64,000 bases of DNA from JAFAXD01 sp963816775 (GCA_963816775.1 CAWFLX010000010.1:62001-126000); one strand, 5' to 3'. Numbered from the stretch's first letter, positions 40,408 to 49,005 are shown. The notes: generated by a model not told the origin, from the letters alone. Numbers and translations: made by a program.

Positions 40408-41400
40408 TCAGCCTTCGGGCTTCATCCTGGCGCGCGTGACGAGGGCACGCCATTCCTGAATGCTGTTGAGGAACATCTGTTGCGCTTGATTGGGCGTCGC
40501 CGTCAGCGGGTCGGCCCCGAAGTTGCTGATGAATTCCTGCGTGAGCCGCTGGGCCACGATGTCGACAATCCAGCCATTGATCTTGTTGACCACTGGCCGC
40601 GGCGTGCCCGCCGGTGCCATGACGCCGAAAAAGCCCTGAACGTCGAGGCCGGGGATGCCCTGTTCTTCCAGCGTTGGAATGGTGGAATCGCTTTTCATGC
40701 GCTCATGTGCGGCGACCGCCAGGATCTTCAGGTTCTGTTCGCTCGCCTGCGCGCGTGCAAACACCGAATCGGTGAACGCGTAATCGAGGCGGCCGGTTTG
40801 CAGGCCGTACAGCACGTCCGCTGATGTCCGATTGGGAATTTCAACAGCGTTGAGCTGGAGGGCCTCCTTAAACAGAATCCCGGTCAGCCGACCTGTTGGC
40901 GAAGAGCCGGAAAAACTCGCCCGATTCCCGCGCTGGCGCAAATCGGCGACCATCTCCTGCACATTTCTCCAGCGCCGGTTTGGGCCGACCGTGAGGTAAG
41001 GTGCGAATTTGAACAGGGTCGCTACGGTCACGATCGACTTGTCGAGATCGGCCGGCGTGTTCTTCAACATGAATTTGTTGGCTGCGATCGAGGTCGGCGC
41101 GTGGATCAAGATCGTGTAGCCGTCGGGCTTGGCGCGCGCCAAGTATTCGGTTGCGGTATTGCCGTTGGCGCCGGGCCGGTTCTCGACCAGCACTGACTGC
41201 CCCGCACGCGCGCGCACCTGCTCGGCGAAGAACCGCAGCCAGACGTCGGCGCCGCTGTTGGGCGGGAACGCAGAGATCACATGCAGTTCGCGCGAGGGGT
41301 AGGGGTCCGGCGTCTGCGCGGCCGCGGACCATGCGACGACGCCCAATGCCCCGATCGCCGGCCCTAGCGCACACGCGATCGTTCGGGCGAGCCGGATCAT
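40408..41400 (-). CDS. Tripartite tricarboxylate-type solute-binding protein (TctC/Bug family)
   Basis: A 330-residue periplasmic protein with an N-terminal signal (ACALGPAIGALGVVAWSAAA). The Bug family pattern is present: YPSRELHVISAFPPNSGADV, GQSVLVENRPGANGNTATEY, ARAKPDGYTILIHAPTSIAA and AHERMKSDSTIPTLEEQGIP. Such proteins bind carboxylates in the periplasm and usually work with TctA/TctB membrane proteins. None is adjacent, so it is an orphan, as is common for this family. A second family member is cut by the window's right end. Confidence 0.92.
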   Translation of the reverse strand: MIRLARTIACALGPAIGALGVVAWSAAAQTPDPYPSRELHVISAFPPNSGADVWLRFFAEQVRARAGQSVLVENRPGANGNTATEYLARAKPDGYTILIHAPTSIAANKFMLKNTPADLDKSIVTVATLFKFAPYLTVGPNRRWRNVQEMVADLRQRGNRASFSGSSPTGRLTGILFKEALQLNAVEIPNRTSADVLYGLQTGRLDYAFTDSVFARAQASEQNLKILAVAAHERMKSDSTIPTLEEQGIPGLDVQGFFGVMAPAGTPRPVVNKINGWIVDIVAQRLTQEFISNFGADPLTATPNQAQQMFLNSIQEWRALVTRARMKPEG

Positions 41401-41682
41401 GAGGTCTCAATTCTCTCGCGACGCCGCCGCGTCCGGCAAGGCACCATTACCCCGCTTGCACCGTTCGCCATGTTTGTATCACGCGTCTTGTATCACGCGG
41501 CGATGCGAAGTTCGGAATGCGCAAGGCGCAAGCGAGGCTTCTTGCGCCGCACGTTATGGCCGGATAAGCTTACCACTCAAGACGACTTGCGCCGCGTTCC
41601 GGTCGATGGATGCGCGGGCCGGAGGCTGCCGAAGCCTATCCCGAGCACCGTCTTTGTTCCGATGACTGAGGAGATCTCCGCG
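41401..41682. other. Intergenic region with direct repeat and hairpin
   Basis: Divergent space between the TctC and Hint-domain genes. TTGTATCACGCG occurs at 41474-41485 and 41488-41499 (period 14). A perfect 8-base hairpin, GGCGCAAG at 41525-41532 and CTTGCGCC at 41541-41548 with an 8-base loop, lies in the expected leader of the Hint gene. The region could hold a regulator site; no function is assigned. Confidence 0.35.
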
Positions 41683-42474
41683 ATGGAAACGCCCAATGTA
41701 TCGACTGCGCTTCGCCGGACGCGCCGAAATGTCATCGCCATGGGAAAACTGGTGGGCGTCGCGGTGTTCGGGATTGCCATGTCTCCTCGCAGCGGTGAGG
41801 CCGCGGGTAGCGGGGGCAAGCCTTGCTTCCTCAAGGGTACGCGTATTCGCGTCGTCGGCGGCGAAAAGAGGATCGAAGACATCCGTATCGGCGACCTCGT
41901 TTTCACCAAGTCGGGGATCGCAAAACCGGTGCGATGGGTGGCGCGTCGACGCTATCGCAAGGAGCCGGGGTCGCCTTGGGTTGAGAACATCCAGCCGGTG
42001 CGTATCGCTCAAGACGCTTTGGGCCCGAACACCCCGAGTTCGGATCTGTTCATCTCGGACACGCATGCGCTGCACTTCGACGGCGATCTTATTCCAGCGC
42101 TCGACCTTCTCAACGACATGACGATCGCCCGCTATCCCGCCAAGGAATTCGATGAAATCGAATATTTCCACGTCCGGCTGGATACGCACGACGTCATCTA
42201 CGCCGAGGGCGCGGAATGCGAATCGCTGGGCGATGGTGGCTACGATCGCTTCGACAACTTCATCGAGTACGAAAGGCTATACGGAAATCCGGACGCGTCT
42301 CGCGCGGGTGAATACGCTCCGCTGCTCGGGTGTCTTGGTCCGCGCGCCGCGGTCGTCTCGCGTCTGCGCAGCGCAGCATCGCCGCTGGTCGATTTGCGCA
42401 CAAAGCTCGAGCGGGTGCGCGATGACTTGCACGAACGAGCCGAGATGCTCGCCAAACAGGAAACCATCGCTTAA
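41683..42474 (+). CDS. Hint-domain protein (bacterial intein-like / hedgehog fold)
   Basis: A 263-residue protein; the start METPNVSTAL has GAGGAG upstream, and a start at 41662 is the alternative. A hydrophobic stretch follows (KLVGVAVFGIAMSP), then the Hint domain: GGKPCFLKGTRIRVV (nucleophile Cys at the domain start), RIEDIRIGDLVFTKSGIAKP and VRWVARRRY, with later histidines in ISDTHALHFDGDL and EYFHVRLDTHDVIYAEG. Domains of this type, known from secreted proteins of alphaproteobacteria, may self-cleave. The C-terminal helical part (LRTKLERVRDDLHERAEMLA) is a possible coiled coil. The stop lies 9 bases before the convergent flavoprotein gene's stop. Confidence 0.85.
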   Translation: METPNVSTALRRTRRNVIAMGKLVGVAVFGIAMSPRSGEAAGSGGKPCFLKGTRIRVVGGEKRIEDIRIGDLVFTKSGIAKPVRWVARRRYRKEPGSPWVENIQPVRIAQDALGPNTPSSDLFISDTHALHFDGDLIPALDLLNDMTIARYPAKEFDEIEYFHVRLDTHDVIYAEGAECESLGDGGYDRFDNFIEYERLYGNPDASRAGEYAPLLGCLGPRAAVVSRLRSAASPLVDLRTKLERVRDDLHERAEMLAKQETIA

Positions 42475-42483
42475 TCGCGTAGG

Positions 42484-44100
42484 TCAATGTCCCGTGGCGA
42501 TGCGGGCAACCTCCGTCGCATCGTCGGGCGCCGCGTTCCCGCGCCACACGATGTGCATGTCGGGACGCAGCAGGATGAGATCGAATCCATAGATCTCACG
42601 CGCGACCTGGTCGGGGATGTCGAGTTCGGTGACCGGTGCGCCGAAGGATTTCAGTGCGCCAGCGAGCTTCGAGCCGTCGTGTTTCGCCTTGCCAAGACGC
42701 AGAATGCTGTATCCCGAGGTTGGAATGCGGTCCTGCATGGCGCTGCCGTCGTCGAGCCAGACATGCGGCAGCCGCGCGCCCGGCCACGTGGTGGGCTCGT
42801 AGGTGCGAAACAGGTGCTCGGGTCCGCCCGGGATATCGCAAATAACCGGCGAGCCGACATAGCGATAACCGAGTTCGGCGCCGATCATCTCGTTGGACTT
42901 GCGCTGCTCGACATCGGCGATCGTGGTCATGATCTCGCGGGTTTGCCGTCCCTCCGGCGTGTCGTCGCGGATATTGGGCCGCCACATTGAGCGCCACTTG
43001 CGCCGTCCGAGGCTCGCGTAACGGGACGCGCCGACGTTGCGGTCGCCGATCTGGCGGCGCTCGAACTCGTAGGATGCGAGCAGGTTCGCACCGCCGTACC
43101 CTTTGAGCGTCGCTTCGAGCTTCCAGCCGAGATCGATCGCGTCGCCAACGCCCGAGTTCATCCCCAGCCCGCCCGTCGGGATCACGAGATGCACCGCGTC
43201 GCCGGCCAGAAAAACCCGGCGATCCTGATAGCGCTCCGCCAGCAGCAGGTTCTGCCGCCACGGATTGCACGAAAGCATTTTGTAGTTGACTGGAACCCCG
43301 ACCGTCTTCTCGAACTGACGCTCCATCTCGGCATCGCTGTCGACCGAGGCATGCACCGTCCAGTATTTGGTCGAGTCCTGCATGATCAGGAACGTCGCTT
43401 CTTCATCGGCGACGTGATAGTGCCGGCCGTGGCCGGGGCCGTTGCCGATCGGAATTTTGTCGAACAGATCCTCGCTGTGGTAGAGGCCCTGGCGAAACCC
43501 CCGCAAATTTGCTTCGCCGTGGAGCCGGAAGCCCAGCGCCTGGCGCACCGCGCTGCTGCCGCCATCGCAGCCGACGAGGTAAGTTGACCGGATCGTTTCC
43601 GTGCCGCCGTTCACCGTTCGCACGGTCGTGGTGATGCCATCTGGGTCTTGCTCGTGCGAGAGGTACTCCGTCGACCAGCGCAGATCGACGCTCGGCAGCA
43701 CTTCGGCTTCGCGTTTGAGCAGCGGTTCGAGCGTGTATTGCGAAATGAGCTGGTAAGGCTCGAGCGGCGCCGTGCCGTCAGTCGTGGCGCGGATCGAGGT
43801 CTCCGCCTCGGCAACCGACGGGTAGGGGAGGCGCAGCAGCGGGGGGTGGGTGAGATCGAGCACGATATAGACGTCCATCGGGACGTTGCGATCGAGACCG
43901 GCCGCGCGCACCTTCTTGGCGAGTCCCATGCGGCGGTAGATCTCCATGGTCCGCGCGTTGACCCGTTCCATCTTTGGCAGGAACGCGGGCCCGCTGCGCT
44001 TCTCGATCAAAACCGTGCGGATACCGCGTTGGCCGAGATCGACGGCGAGCGAAAGCCCAACCGGGCCGGCGCCGACAACGAGAACCTGCGTGTCGATCAA
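42484..44100 (-). CDS. FAD-dependent aromatic monooxygenase (PheA/TfdB/MhpA type)
   Basis: A 538-residue group A flavin hydroxylase. Motifs: VVGAGPVGLSLAVDLGQRG (FAD, 6-24), LVGCDGGSSAVRQALGFRL (the Asp-Gly motif for FAD/NADPH) and AGDAVHLVIPTGGLGMNSGV (second FAD site), followed by a C-terminal thioredoxin-like domain (after about residue 400). Members hydroxylate phenolic rings using NADPH and O2. The sequence does not fix the substrate. It has no operon partner, and is convergent with the Hint-domain gene; 192 bases separate its start from the divergent binding-protein/TRIC gene. Confidence 0.9.
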   Translation of the reverse strand: MIDTQVLVVGAGPVGLSLAVDLGQRGIRTVLIEKRSGPAFLPKMERVNARTMEIYRRMGLAKKVRAAGLDRNVPMDVYIVLDLTHPPLLRLPYPSVAEAETSIRATTDGTAPLEPYQLISQYTLEPLLKREAEVLPSVDLRWSTEYLSHEQDPDGITTTVRTVNGGTETIRSTYLVGCDGGSSAVRQALGFRLHGEANLRGFRQGLYHSEDLFDKIPIGNGPGHGRHYHVADEEATFLIMQDSTKYWTVHASVDSDAEMERQFEKTVGVPVNYKMLSCNPWRQNLLLAERYQDRRVFLAGDAVHLVIPTGGLGMNSGVGDAIDLGWKLEATLKGYGGANLLASYEFERRQIGDRNVGASRYASLGRRKWRSMWRPNIRDDTPEGRQTREIMTTIADVEQRKSNEMIGAELGYRYVGSPVICDIPGGPEHLFRTYEPTTWPGARLPHVWLDDGSAMQDRIPTSGYSILRLGKAKHDGSKLAGALKSFGAPVTELDIPDQVAREIYGFDLILLRPDMHIVWRGNAAPDDATEVARIATGH

Positions 44101-44292
44101 CTACACCTCCCGAACTCGCTCCGCATACCCACGGCGGACCTTGCGTTCATGCCTCCAATAGCGCTCCACTAGGCTTGCATCGACAAGAAAATAGCGGGAG
44201 GGCGGCCCCTATGAGGTTTGCGCATTTCGCCCATGTGTGGGGCAGGCCGGAATGACTCCGCACCGCGGGCCCCGACACGCGAGGGCGGTTTG

Positions 44293-45849
44293 ATGCGATA
44301 TCGGTACGCCAAGCGGAGCGCTCACCTGTTGCTCCTTATAGGCCTTGCCTGGTTCGCATCCGGCCGTGGCGCTGTGGCACAAACGGCTCCTATACCGACC
44401 CCTGACCAGTCATCGCACGGTCCAGAGCGTTCACGCCTACGCGGCGGGTGGTACCCCTGGGATCCTTATCAGTACCGGGACTACCGCCATGGGGTTCCGA
44501 TCCTCACCGGCTTCGACGTCGAGATTGAGCGCGCCCTGGCGCGCATCATGGGCGTTGAATTGCTGCTGCCCGATCTCGCGTGGCAAGAGCATCTTGCGGC
44601 CCTCGCGGCAGGGAGGGCGGACATCGCCGCGGGTGCAACCTACAGCAACGAGCGCACCGCCTTCGCTTACTTTTCAAAGCCGTATCGCAGCGAGACCGAC
44701 GTTCTGATCCTGCCGTCGGGAGCGAGTGGCCGCTATCCGTTCCGGACGATCGAGCAAATGCTCGACACCTTCGCGAAACAGAAGTTCCGATTGGGTGTGA
44801 TCGCGGGGTTCGTCTACGCCGACGACCGGGTCAATGCCTTCATCGCGGATCCGCGCAACGCCGACATCATCGTGCGAACCGCCGACGATGCGCAGAACCT
44901 GCACAATCTTCTCTCCGGCCGGATCGACGGCTTTCTTGCCGACCGCATCGCGGCGGCCACGACGGCGTGGCGTCGCCACGAAGGCGCTCTCATCGAGGAG
45001 CATCCACTGCGTTTCTCGGCTGACATTCATTTCATGTTGAGCCGCGCGACGCAGACACCCGAGACATTAGGCCGCCTCGATGCGGCAATCGACGAGCTCA
45101 AGGGCAGCGGCGAGTTGCGCCGCATCGCCAATTCCTACGTCTTGCCGGTGCTGATCAACCAGACGCTCGACCGCCGCTGGTTCCAAGTCCTTGTGCTTGT
45201 TGGAACTGCGGCGTTTGCACTCTCAGGGGTCGTGCTCGCTTATGGCGGCCAGTACACGCTGATCGGAGCGCTGGTTCTTGCAAGCCTGCCGGCGGTCGGC
45301 GGCGGCGTGGTGCGCGACTTACTGCTCCAGCGCGAGCCACTCGGGGTTGTGCGCGATCCCTTGGCATTAATCACCGTGTTCGCGACAGTGTTGATCGGCA
45401 TGGTCGTCATCCGCGTGATGTCGCGCTTCGACGCCGGTTTCCTGGCACGGTACGCGCAGTCGCACCGCCACCTCGGCACCCGTCTGATCGAGATTTTCGA
45501 CGCCGTCGGACTTGCGTCGTTTACCGTCGTCGGTGTCGTCGTGGTGCTTGACACGTCGGCGCAGCCGCTTTGGCTATGGGGCCCGATCGCCGCTGCCATG
45601 ACGGCGTCATTCGGCGGCTTGATGCGCGACCTCGTGCGCCGTGATCAGGTTGATGCGGACCTGCGTGGGGAGTTCTATCCGGAGATCGCCATCCTTTGGG
45701 GTCTCGCGCTCGCGCTTTTCCTGCAGTGGGAGGGTGGACGGCTGCAGCCAGAGGAGATTCTCCTGGCTGTGATCGTGACACTGCTGGGAGCGTTTCTCAC
45801 CAGGGTCGTCGCGATCTTCCGCGGTATGAGGGGATGGGCGTATGCCTGA
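44293..45849 (+). CDS. Fusion of solute-binding domain (SBP family 3) and TRIC/UPF0126 channel
   Basis: A 518-residue protein starting MRYRYAKRSAHLLLLIGLAW with a signal or anchor sequence. Residues about 45-290 form an amino-acid-binding-type periplasmic domain: ILTGFDVEIERALARIMGVE, GRADIAAGATYSNERTAFAY, RIDGFLADRIAAATTAW and the C-terminal helix GRLDAAIDELKGSGELRRIA. From about 305 on there are six or seven membrane helices with two repeats of the TRIC channel motif, PAVGGGVVRDLLLQREP and SFGGLMRDLVRRDQV. TRIC-type proteins conduct potassium in bacteria and animals. The fusion suggests a ligand-gated or ligand-sensing channel. This is inference from domain order, which is clear by eye. Confidence 0.85.
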   Translation: MRYRYAKRSAHLLLLIGLAWFASGRGAVAQTAPIPTPDQSSHGPERSRLRGGWYPWDPYQYRDYRHGVPILTGFDVEIERALARIMGVELLLPDLAWQEHLAALAAGRADIAAGATYSNERTAFAYFSKPYRSETDVLILPSGASGRYPFRTIEQMLDTFAKQKFRLGVIAGFVYADDRVNAFIADPRNADIIVRTADDAQNLHNLLSGRIDGFLADRIAAATTAWRRHEGALIEEHPLRFSADIHFMLSRATQTPETLGRLDAAIDELKGSGELRRIANSYVLPVLINQTLDRRWFQVLVLVGTAAFALSGVVLAYGGQYTLIGALVLASLPAVGGGVVRDLLLQREPLGVVRDPLALITVFATVLIGMVVIRVMSRFDAGFLARYAQSHRHLGTRLIEIFDAVGLASFTVVGVVVVLDTSAQPLWLWGPIAAAMTASFGGLMRDLVRRDQVDADLRGEFYPEIAILWGLALALFLQWEGGRLQPEEILLAVIVTLLGAFLTRVVAIFRGMRGWAYA

Positions 45850-46046
45850 CTGAGACGTTCAGTCAAGGACGCGCATCCTTGCAACCTTTGGCCAGTGCCG
45901 GAGCACTTCATCGTCATTGAAGAGCGGCTCAAGGCGAAGAGCGGCTCAAGGCCATGGACGCGATGGATCGCGGCTGGATCCCAGTTCACTTGGGCTTTGC
46001 CCTGGACGGGGTAGCGGGCCCCTTACCGGACCTCGAGCGTAGGAAG
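45850..46046. repeat. Intergenic region with a 17-base tandem repeat
   Basis: GAAGAGCGGCTCAAGGC occurs twice without a gap at 45919-45935 and 45936-45952. The rest of this 197-base space holds no supported gene. The repeat lies between the convergent TRIC-fusion and Crp/Fnr genes and has no evident function. Confidence 0.7.
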
Positions 46047-46742
46047 CTATCTCGGTCCCTTGCTCGCGTCGTTCTTCCTGATTTCAGGCTTGTCGTACAA
46101 GACCACGTTCAACAGAGAGTTACGGATTTCCAGTTTGCCGTTGTATTCGATATAGCCCAATTTGCGGAACTTGTTCATGAAAAAGCTCACGCGCGATCGA
46201 GTCGTGCCGATCATCTCCGCGAGGGTTTCCTGACTAAACTTCCCGATGATCGGCTCAACCGTGGCCTCTTGGCCGAAATTCGCCAGAAGCAGAAGGGCCC
46301 GCGCCAGCCGTTTCTCGCTCGAATTGAATAATTGATCGATTAGGTCCTCTTCAATTCGACTGTTCCGACTCAGCAAATCCGCCATGAACAATTCTGAGAA
46401 TTCCGGCTCATCATGCAAAGTAGCAACCATTGACGCCTTGGTGATGCGGGTAATCAGGGATGGATTGACCGCCGTAGCCGTAGTGACCCGCAGCGGATGG
46501 CCATTGAGACACCCTTCGCCAAAAAAGTGCATAGGTTCCAGGATTCCGACGACGGCTTCCTTGCCCCGCTCGGAAACGACGGTGACCTTGATCTTACCGC
46601 CCTGGATGTAAAAAACCGCGTCCGCGACATCACCCTGGTGGAAGACAATCTCATCCTTCTGATATTTCGATATTGTTTTTCCATCGCCCACTTTGGCGAG
46701 AAATAGCTTTGGATCAAATGCCGCCTTCCGACTCTTCTTCAC
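46047..46742 (-). CDS. Crp/Fnr-family transcriptional regulator
   Basis: A 231-residue regulator with a GTG start (MKKSRKAAFDPKLFLAKV) after AAGGGACACTTT. The cyclic-nucleotide-binding domain covers about 15-130 (IVFHQGDVADAVFYIQGGKI, GILEPMHFFGEGCLNGH), and the Crp-type HTH domain follows, with the recognition-helix part FSQETLAEMIGTTRSRVSFF and MNKFRKLGYIEYNG as its end. No cysteine set for an Fe-S cluster is present, so it is not an FNR oxygen sensor. GC content is lower by eye than in neighbouring genes. Its targets are unknown. Confidence 0.9.
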   Translation of the reverse strand: MKKSRKAAFDPKLFLAKVGDGKTISKYQKDEIVFHQGDVADAVFYIQGGKIKVTVVSERGKEAVVGILEPMHFFGEGCLNGHPLRVTTATAVNPSLITRITKASMVATLHDEPEFSELFMADLLSRNSRIEEDLIDQLFNSSEKRLARALLLLANFGQEATVEPIIGKFSQETLAEMIGTTRSRVSFFMNKFRKLGYIEYNGKLEIRNSLLNVVLYDKPEIRKNDASKGPR

Positions 46743-47137
46743 AAAGTGTCCCTTTTGCCCGGACGAAGTCAGTTAATTCAAGCGAAGTATAGCAATTCCG
46801 ATGCCAAAAATAAATGACCGGGGTCCCGCTGACGCGACTTTACCACCGGCCGATTGGAAATGAGCTGGCGCTGATGCCGCACGTGGCGCTTCTCGCAACC
46901 GCCGGCGCCGCTCGTTTACGTCGTCTCTCAGGGCATTTCCGATTAAGATGTGCTCAGGCTGAGCTTTTTCCTCAGCTTTTAAAGCCAAAACAGACATTGC
47001 GTCATTCAAAGGGGGCAACGAGATAATGGGCACCGGCGCGCTGGCGTGGCTGCCCGGGGGGCTGCCGCAAAATCACCATCCGACAATCTGACCGCGACAG
47101 CGTCCGGCCATAACGCGGTCAGCGGAGGTACCGCAAG
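46743..47137. other. Region without a supported gene
   Basis: About 395 bases. A minus-strand frame of 86 codons (46773-47033) and a plus-strand frame of 70 codons overlap here, but neither has a good ribosome site or a recognised family. The stretch 46960-46980 has a short repeat of CTCAG. The region's base composition is A/T-richer at its left end, next to the Crp/Fnr gene start. Confidence 0.4.
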
Positions 47138-47380
47138 CTAATCCCGGCTGCGGTTTGGTCGCCCATCGAGCTTGCCGACGTCGTCCGGCGCGAGGCCGTG
47201 CGCGAGCATCACGCGAAACAGCATCGCTGCGGCGGGCGGAAGCGGCAGTTCGCCGGCGACATATCGACGGCACGTGCGCGGATCGACGCCAAGGAAGCGC
47301 GCGGCGCTGACTTGAGTGAGGCCTAGCGCGTCGATTGCCTTGGAAAATTCGGTCTGGTTCATCGGTTTCACGGTGGTCAC
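47138..47380 (-). CDS. Small XRE-like helix-turn-helix protein
   Basis: An 80-residue protein read from a GTG start at 47380 (GGAGG 8 bases upstream); the alternative ATG is at 47362. It contains a helix-turn-helix: FSKAIDALGLTQVSAARFLG and VDPRTCRRYVAGELPLP, followed by a helix AAMLFRVMLAHGLAPDDVG. The overlap of its start with the preceding stop (GTGA) indicates translational coupling with the 85-residue protein upstream. It may regulate its own operon; an inverted repeat lies upstream of the first gene. Confidence 0.65.
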   Translation of the reverse strand: MTTVKPMNQTEFSKAIDALGLTQVSAARFLGVDPRTCRRYVAGELPLPPAAAMLFRVMLAHGLAPDDVGKLDGRPNRSRD

Positions 47381-47634
47381 GCGGCGGCGGCCTCCTGGCC
47401 TGCCCGGGCAGCCTTCTGGCCGGCCCGTGTGATGCGATAGCGGTCGACGTGCAGCCCTGTGCGCATTTCGCGGTCGCAGTATCCGCAAGCGACAAGCTTG
47501 GTTATGCAGCGCTTTTCGAAGGCGTGTATCAAAAGCGTGAGCGCGGTCGCGCCGTCAGGGCAGCTGGCGAGCATCCGCAGCGCGCGGAGTTGCTGCTCCT
47601 CGCAAGGTTTGTAGGTATTGCCGAGGCGGTTCAC
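47377..47634 (-). CDS. Small protein of unknown function, possible winged-helix remnant
   Basis: An 85-residue protein from a GTG start at 47634 with AGGA upstream. The sequence QQLRALRMLASCPDGATALT and HVDRYRITRAGQKAARAGQE resembles a small winged-helix module, with cysteines at the middle (RCITKLVACGYCDREM). It lies 10 bases after the upstream gene's stop and overlaps the HTH gene by 4 bases. Function is unknown; the size and organisation resemble small genes of prophage or accessory elements. Confidence 0.55.
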   Translation of the reverse strand: MNRLGNTYKPCEEQQLRALRMLASCPDGATALTLLIHAFEKRCITKLVACGYCDREMRTGLHVDRYRITRAGQKAARAGQEAAAA

Positions 47635-47644
47635 CTGGTTTGTC

Positions 47645-47896
47645 CTAGTGGTTAAGCGGATCGGCGCCGGGACAATCGAAGCCGAACATCGAACCTGCGA
47701 GCATCGCCCCCACCTGGGCGTCAGTGATGCCGTGGTACTTGTTGAAGCGCTCGCCGTCGTAAGCCTCCCAACGTTGACAGTAACCGCGCGTTCCGCGTTT
47801 GATGAGGATCGGGCTGTTATCGCTCGGCAGGTGTGCCGCGCAAATTTCGGGCAGATCTGCCAGCACTTCGCTGATGTTTCGCCGGATGAATTCCAT
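47645..47896 (-). CDS. Small protein of unknown function, first gene of the HTH operon
   Basis: An 83-residue protein beginning MEFIRRNISEVLADLPEICA, with AGGAA directly upstream of ATG. It includes LIKRGTRGYCQRWEAYDGER and ends in SMFGFDCPGADPLNH. No family was recognised and no signal peptide or membrane helix is seen. It leads a compact three-gene unit on the minus strand; the perfect inverted repeat TAGGAC-N5-GTCCTA lies 61-77 bases upstream of its start. Confidence 0.55.
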   Translation of the reverse strand: MEFIRRNISEVLADLPEICAAHLPSDNSPILIKRGTRGYCQRWEAYDGERFNKYHGITDAQVGAMLAGSMFGFDCPGADPLNH

Positions 47897-47956
47897 CGGT
47901 TCCTACCGTTTTGATCCGCTGTCTTTGATCAGCTGTCTTCTTTTCCATCGTACATA

Positions 47957-47973
47957 TAGGACATGGCGTCCTA
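47957..47973. promoter_or_regulatory. Candidate operator of the small HTH operon
   Basis: TAGGAC and GTCCTA are perfect 6-base arms around a 5-base centre (ATGGC). The site sits between the first gene of the minus-strand operon (start 47896) and the plus-strand gene at 48218. XRE-type repressors bind inverted repeats of this size, and the operon itself encodes an HTH protein, so autoregulation is suggested. Confidence 0.4.
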
Positions 47974-48217
47974 CTTTTAAATGCGCAAAAAGAAATAGTT
48001 CCATCATGGAACGTTTCGCGCAGCTCGGCGCGTAGCCGGGTTTTTGGCAGCATCCTCACATCAGGCACTGGTCAGCGCTACTTACCGAATGTGTGTCCTA
48101 GCCTTGGTGAGCAATTTTGTACAGACGCGCGCCGCTCAGCGAGCGCATCCTCCCTGATCAATCCACCATCTCAAGGTGAGTCCGCGCCGAAACACGTCGG
48201 AGCGAAGGAGAGTTGCC

Positions 48218-48475
48218 ATGCACGATTCACAGCGCTACCGCTCGAACGCGTCAGAGTGTTTGTTGGCGTCCTACGAAGCGAGCCAGCCTTGTTACGGCAG
48301 ACTGAATTTCTCCATGGCGGCCCTGTGGCTCGCGCTCGCCGGTCAGGATGAAGCAATAGACAACCTGCTCGCGAGTTGGGGCATTGCCGAGCCAACCGAA
48401 ACTGACGGGATTGTTCGGTTGCCTCGCGGGCCTCACACAGCACTTCAACAACATCAATTTCCAAGAGCCGCTTAG
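48218..48475 (+). CDS. Small protein of unknown function
   Basis: An 85-residue protein with a strong ribosome site (AAGGAGAGTTGCC before ATG). It reads MHDSQRYRSNASECLLASYE and LNFSMAALWLALAGQDEAID, an amphipathic helical N-terminus similar in style to small stress-related proteins of this bacterial group, then a Pro/His-rich tail. I do not assign a family. A 42-base gap separates it from the next small gene on the same strand. Confidence 0.65.
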   Translation: MHDSQRYRSNASECLLASYEASQPCYGRLNFSMAALWLALAGQDEAIDNLLASWGIAEPTETDGIVRLPRGPHTALQQHQFPRAA

Positions 48476-48516
48476 GCAGCGGCCTCACCCACGGGGCGGC
48501 TTCAAAGGTCACGATC

Positions 48517-48732
48517 ATGTTGATATTGCGAAACGCTAGCCCGCTCGCGCTTCTTTCCGCGGCGACAGTGATGTGTATCGGTTATGCCGCACCGGCGGGT
48601 GCTATCGAAAAGGGCAAGATCGTTGAGGTCCCCGCCTCGACCGCGCGCGCAATGACGCCCGAGCAGAAGCAGCGGGCCATCGCCTACGCACGCCAGAACG
48701 GCATTCGCTGGCGCATTGTGGAGGGCAAGTAG
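48517..48732 (+). CDS. Small secreted protein of unknown function
   Basis: A 71-residue protein with signal peptide (LALLSAATVMCIGYAAPAGA). The mature part is basic: IEKGKIVEVPASTARAMTPE and QKQRAIAYARQNGIRWRIVE. No family recognised. It follows the previous small gene closely on the same strand and may share its transcript. The ribosome site is only moderate (AGGTCACGATC). Confidence 0.6.
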   Translation: MLILRNASPLALLSAATVMCIGYAAPAGAIEKGKIVEVPASTARAMTPEQKQRAIAYARQNGIRWRIVEGK

Positions 48733-49005
48733 CGTTCAACATCAATGGCCGGTCTATCCGGCACCCTAGAGAAAATCAAAAACCGGGAGCCAAGCTGGAA
48801 AGAGCAGTCGACGCGGCGGAGCCTCACCAGCGCGCAGTGGCGACCGGGCCGTGCATAAAAAGAAGCCGCCGGAAAAGTCCCGGACGACTGGCCTGGGGTG
48901 AGCCGCGCGCGGGGCGATTTATGCCATCACCGTGGGTGGCGGTTCGGCGCCGTTGCGACGCACCGTTTGCAACCAAGCGCCGGCGTTCGGCATTTCGTCT
49001 GTAAA
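48733..49005. other. Short intergenic region
   Basis: About 270 bases between a plus-strand and a minus-strand small gene whose 3' ends face each other. A 60-codon minus frame is present without a good start. No terminator hairpin with T-run was recognised. Confidence 0.4.

Noticed and set aside
46773..47033. 86-codon minus-strand frame between the Crp/Fnr gene and the HTH operon
   Set aside because: No ribosome site or family resemblance; a plus-strand frame overlaps equally well.
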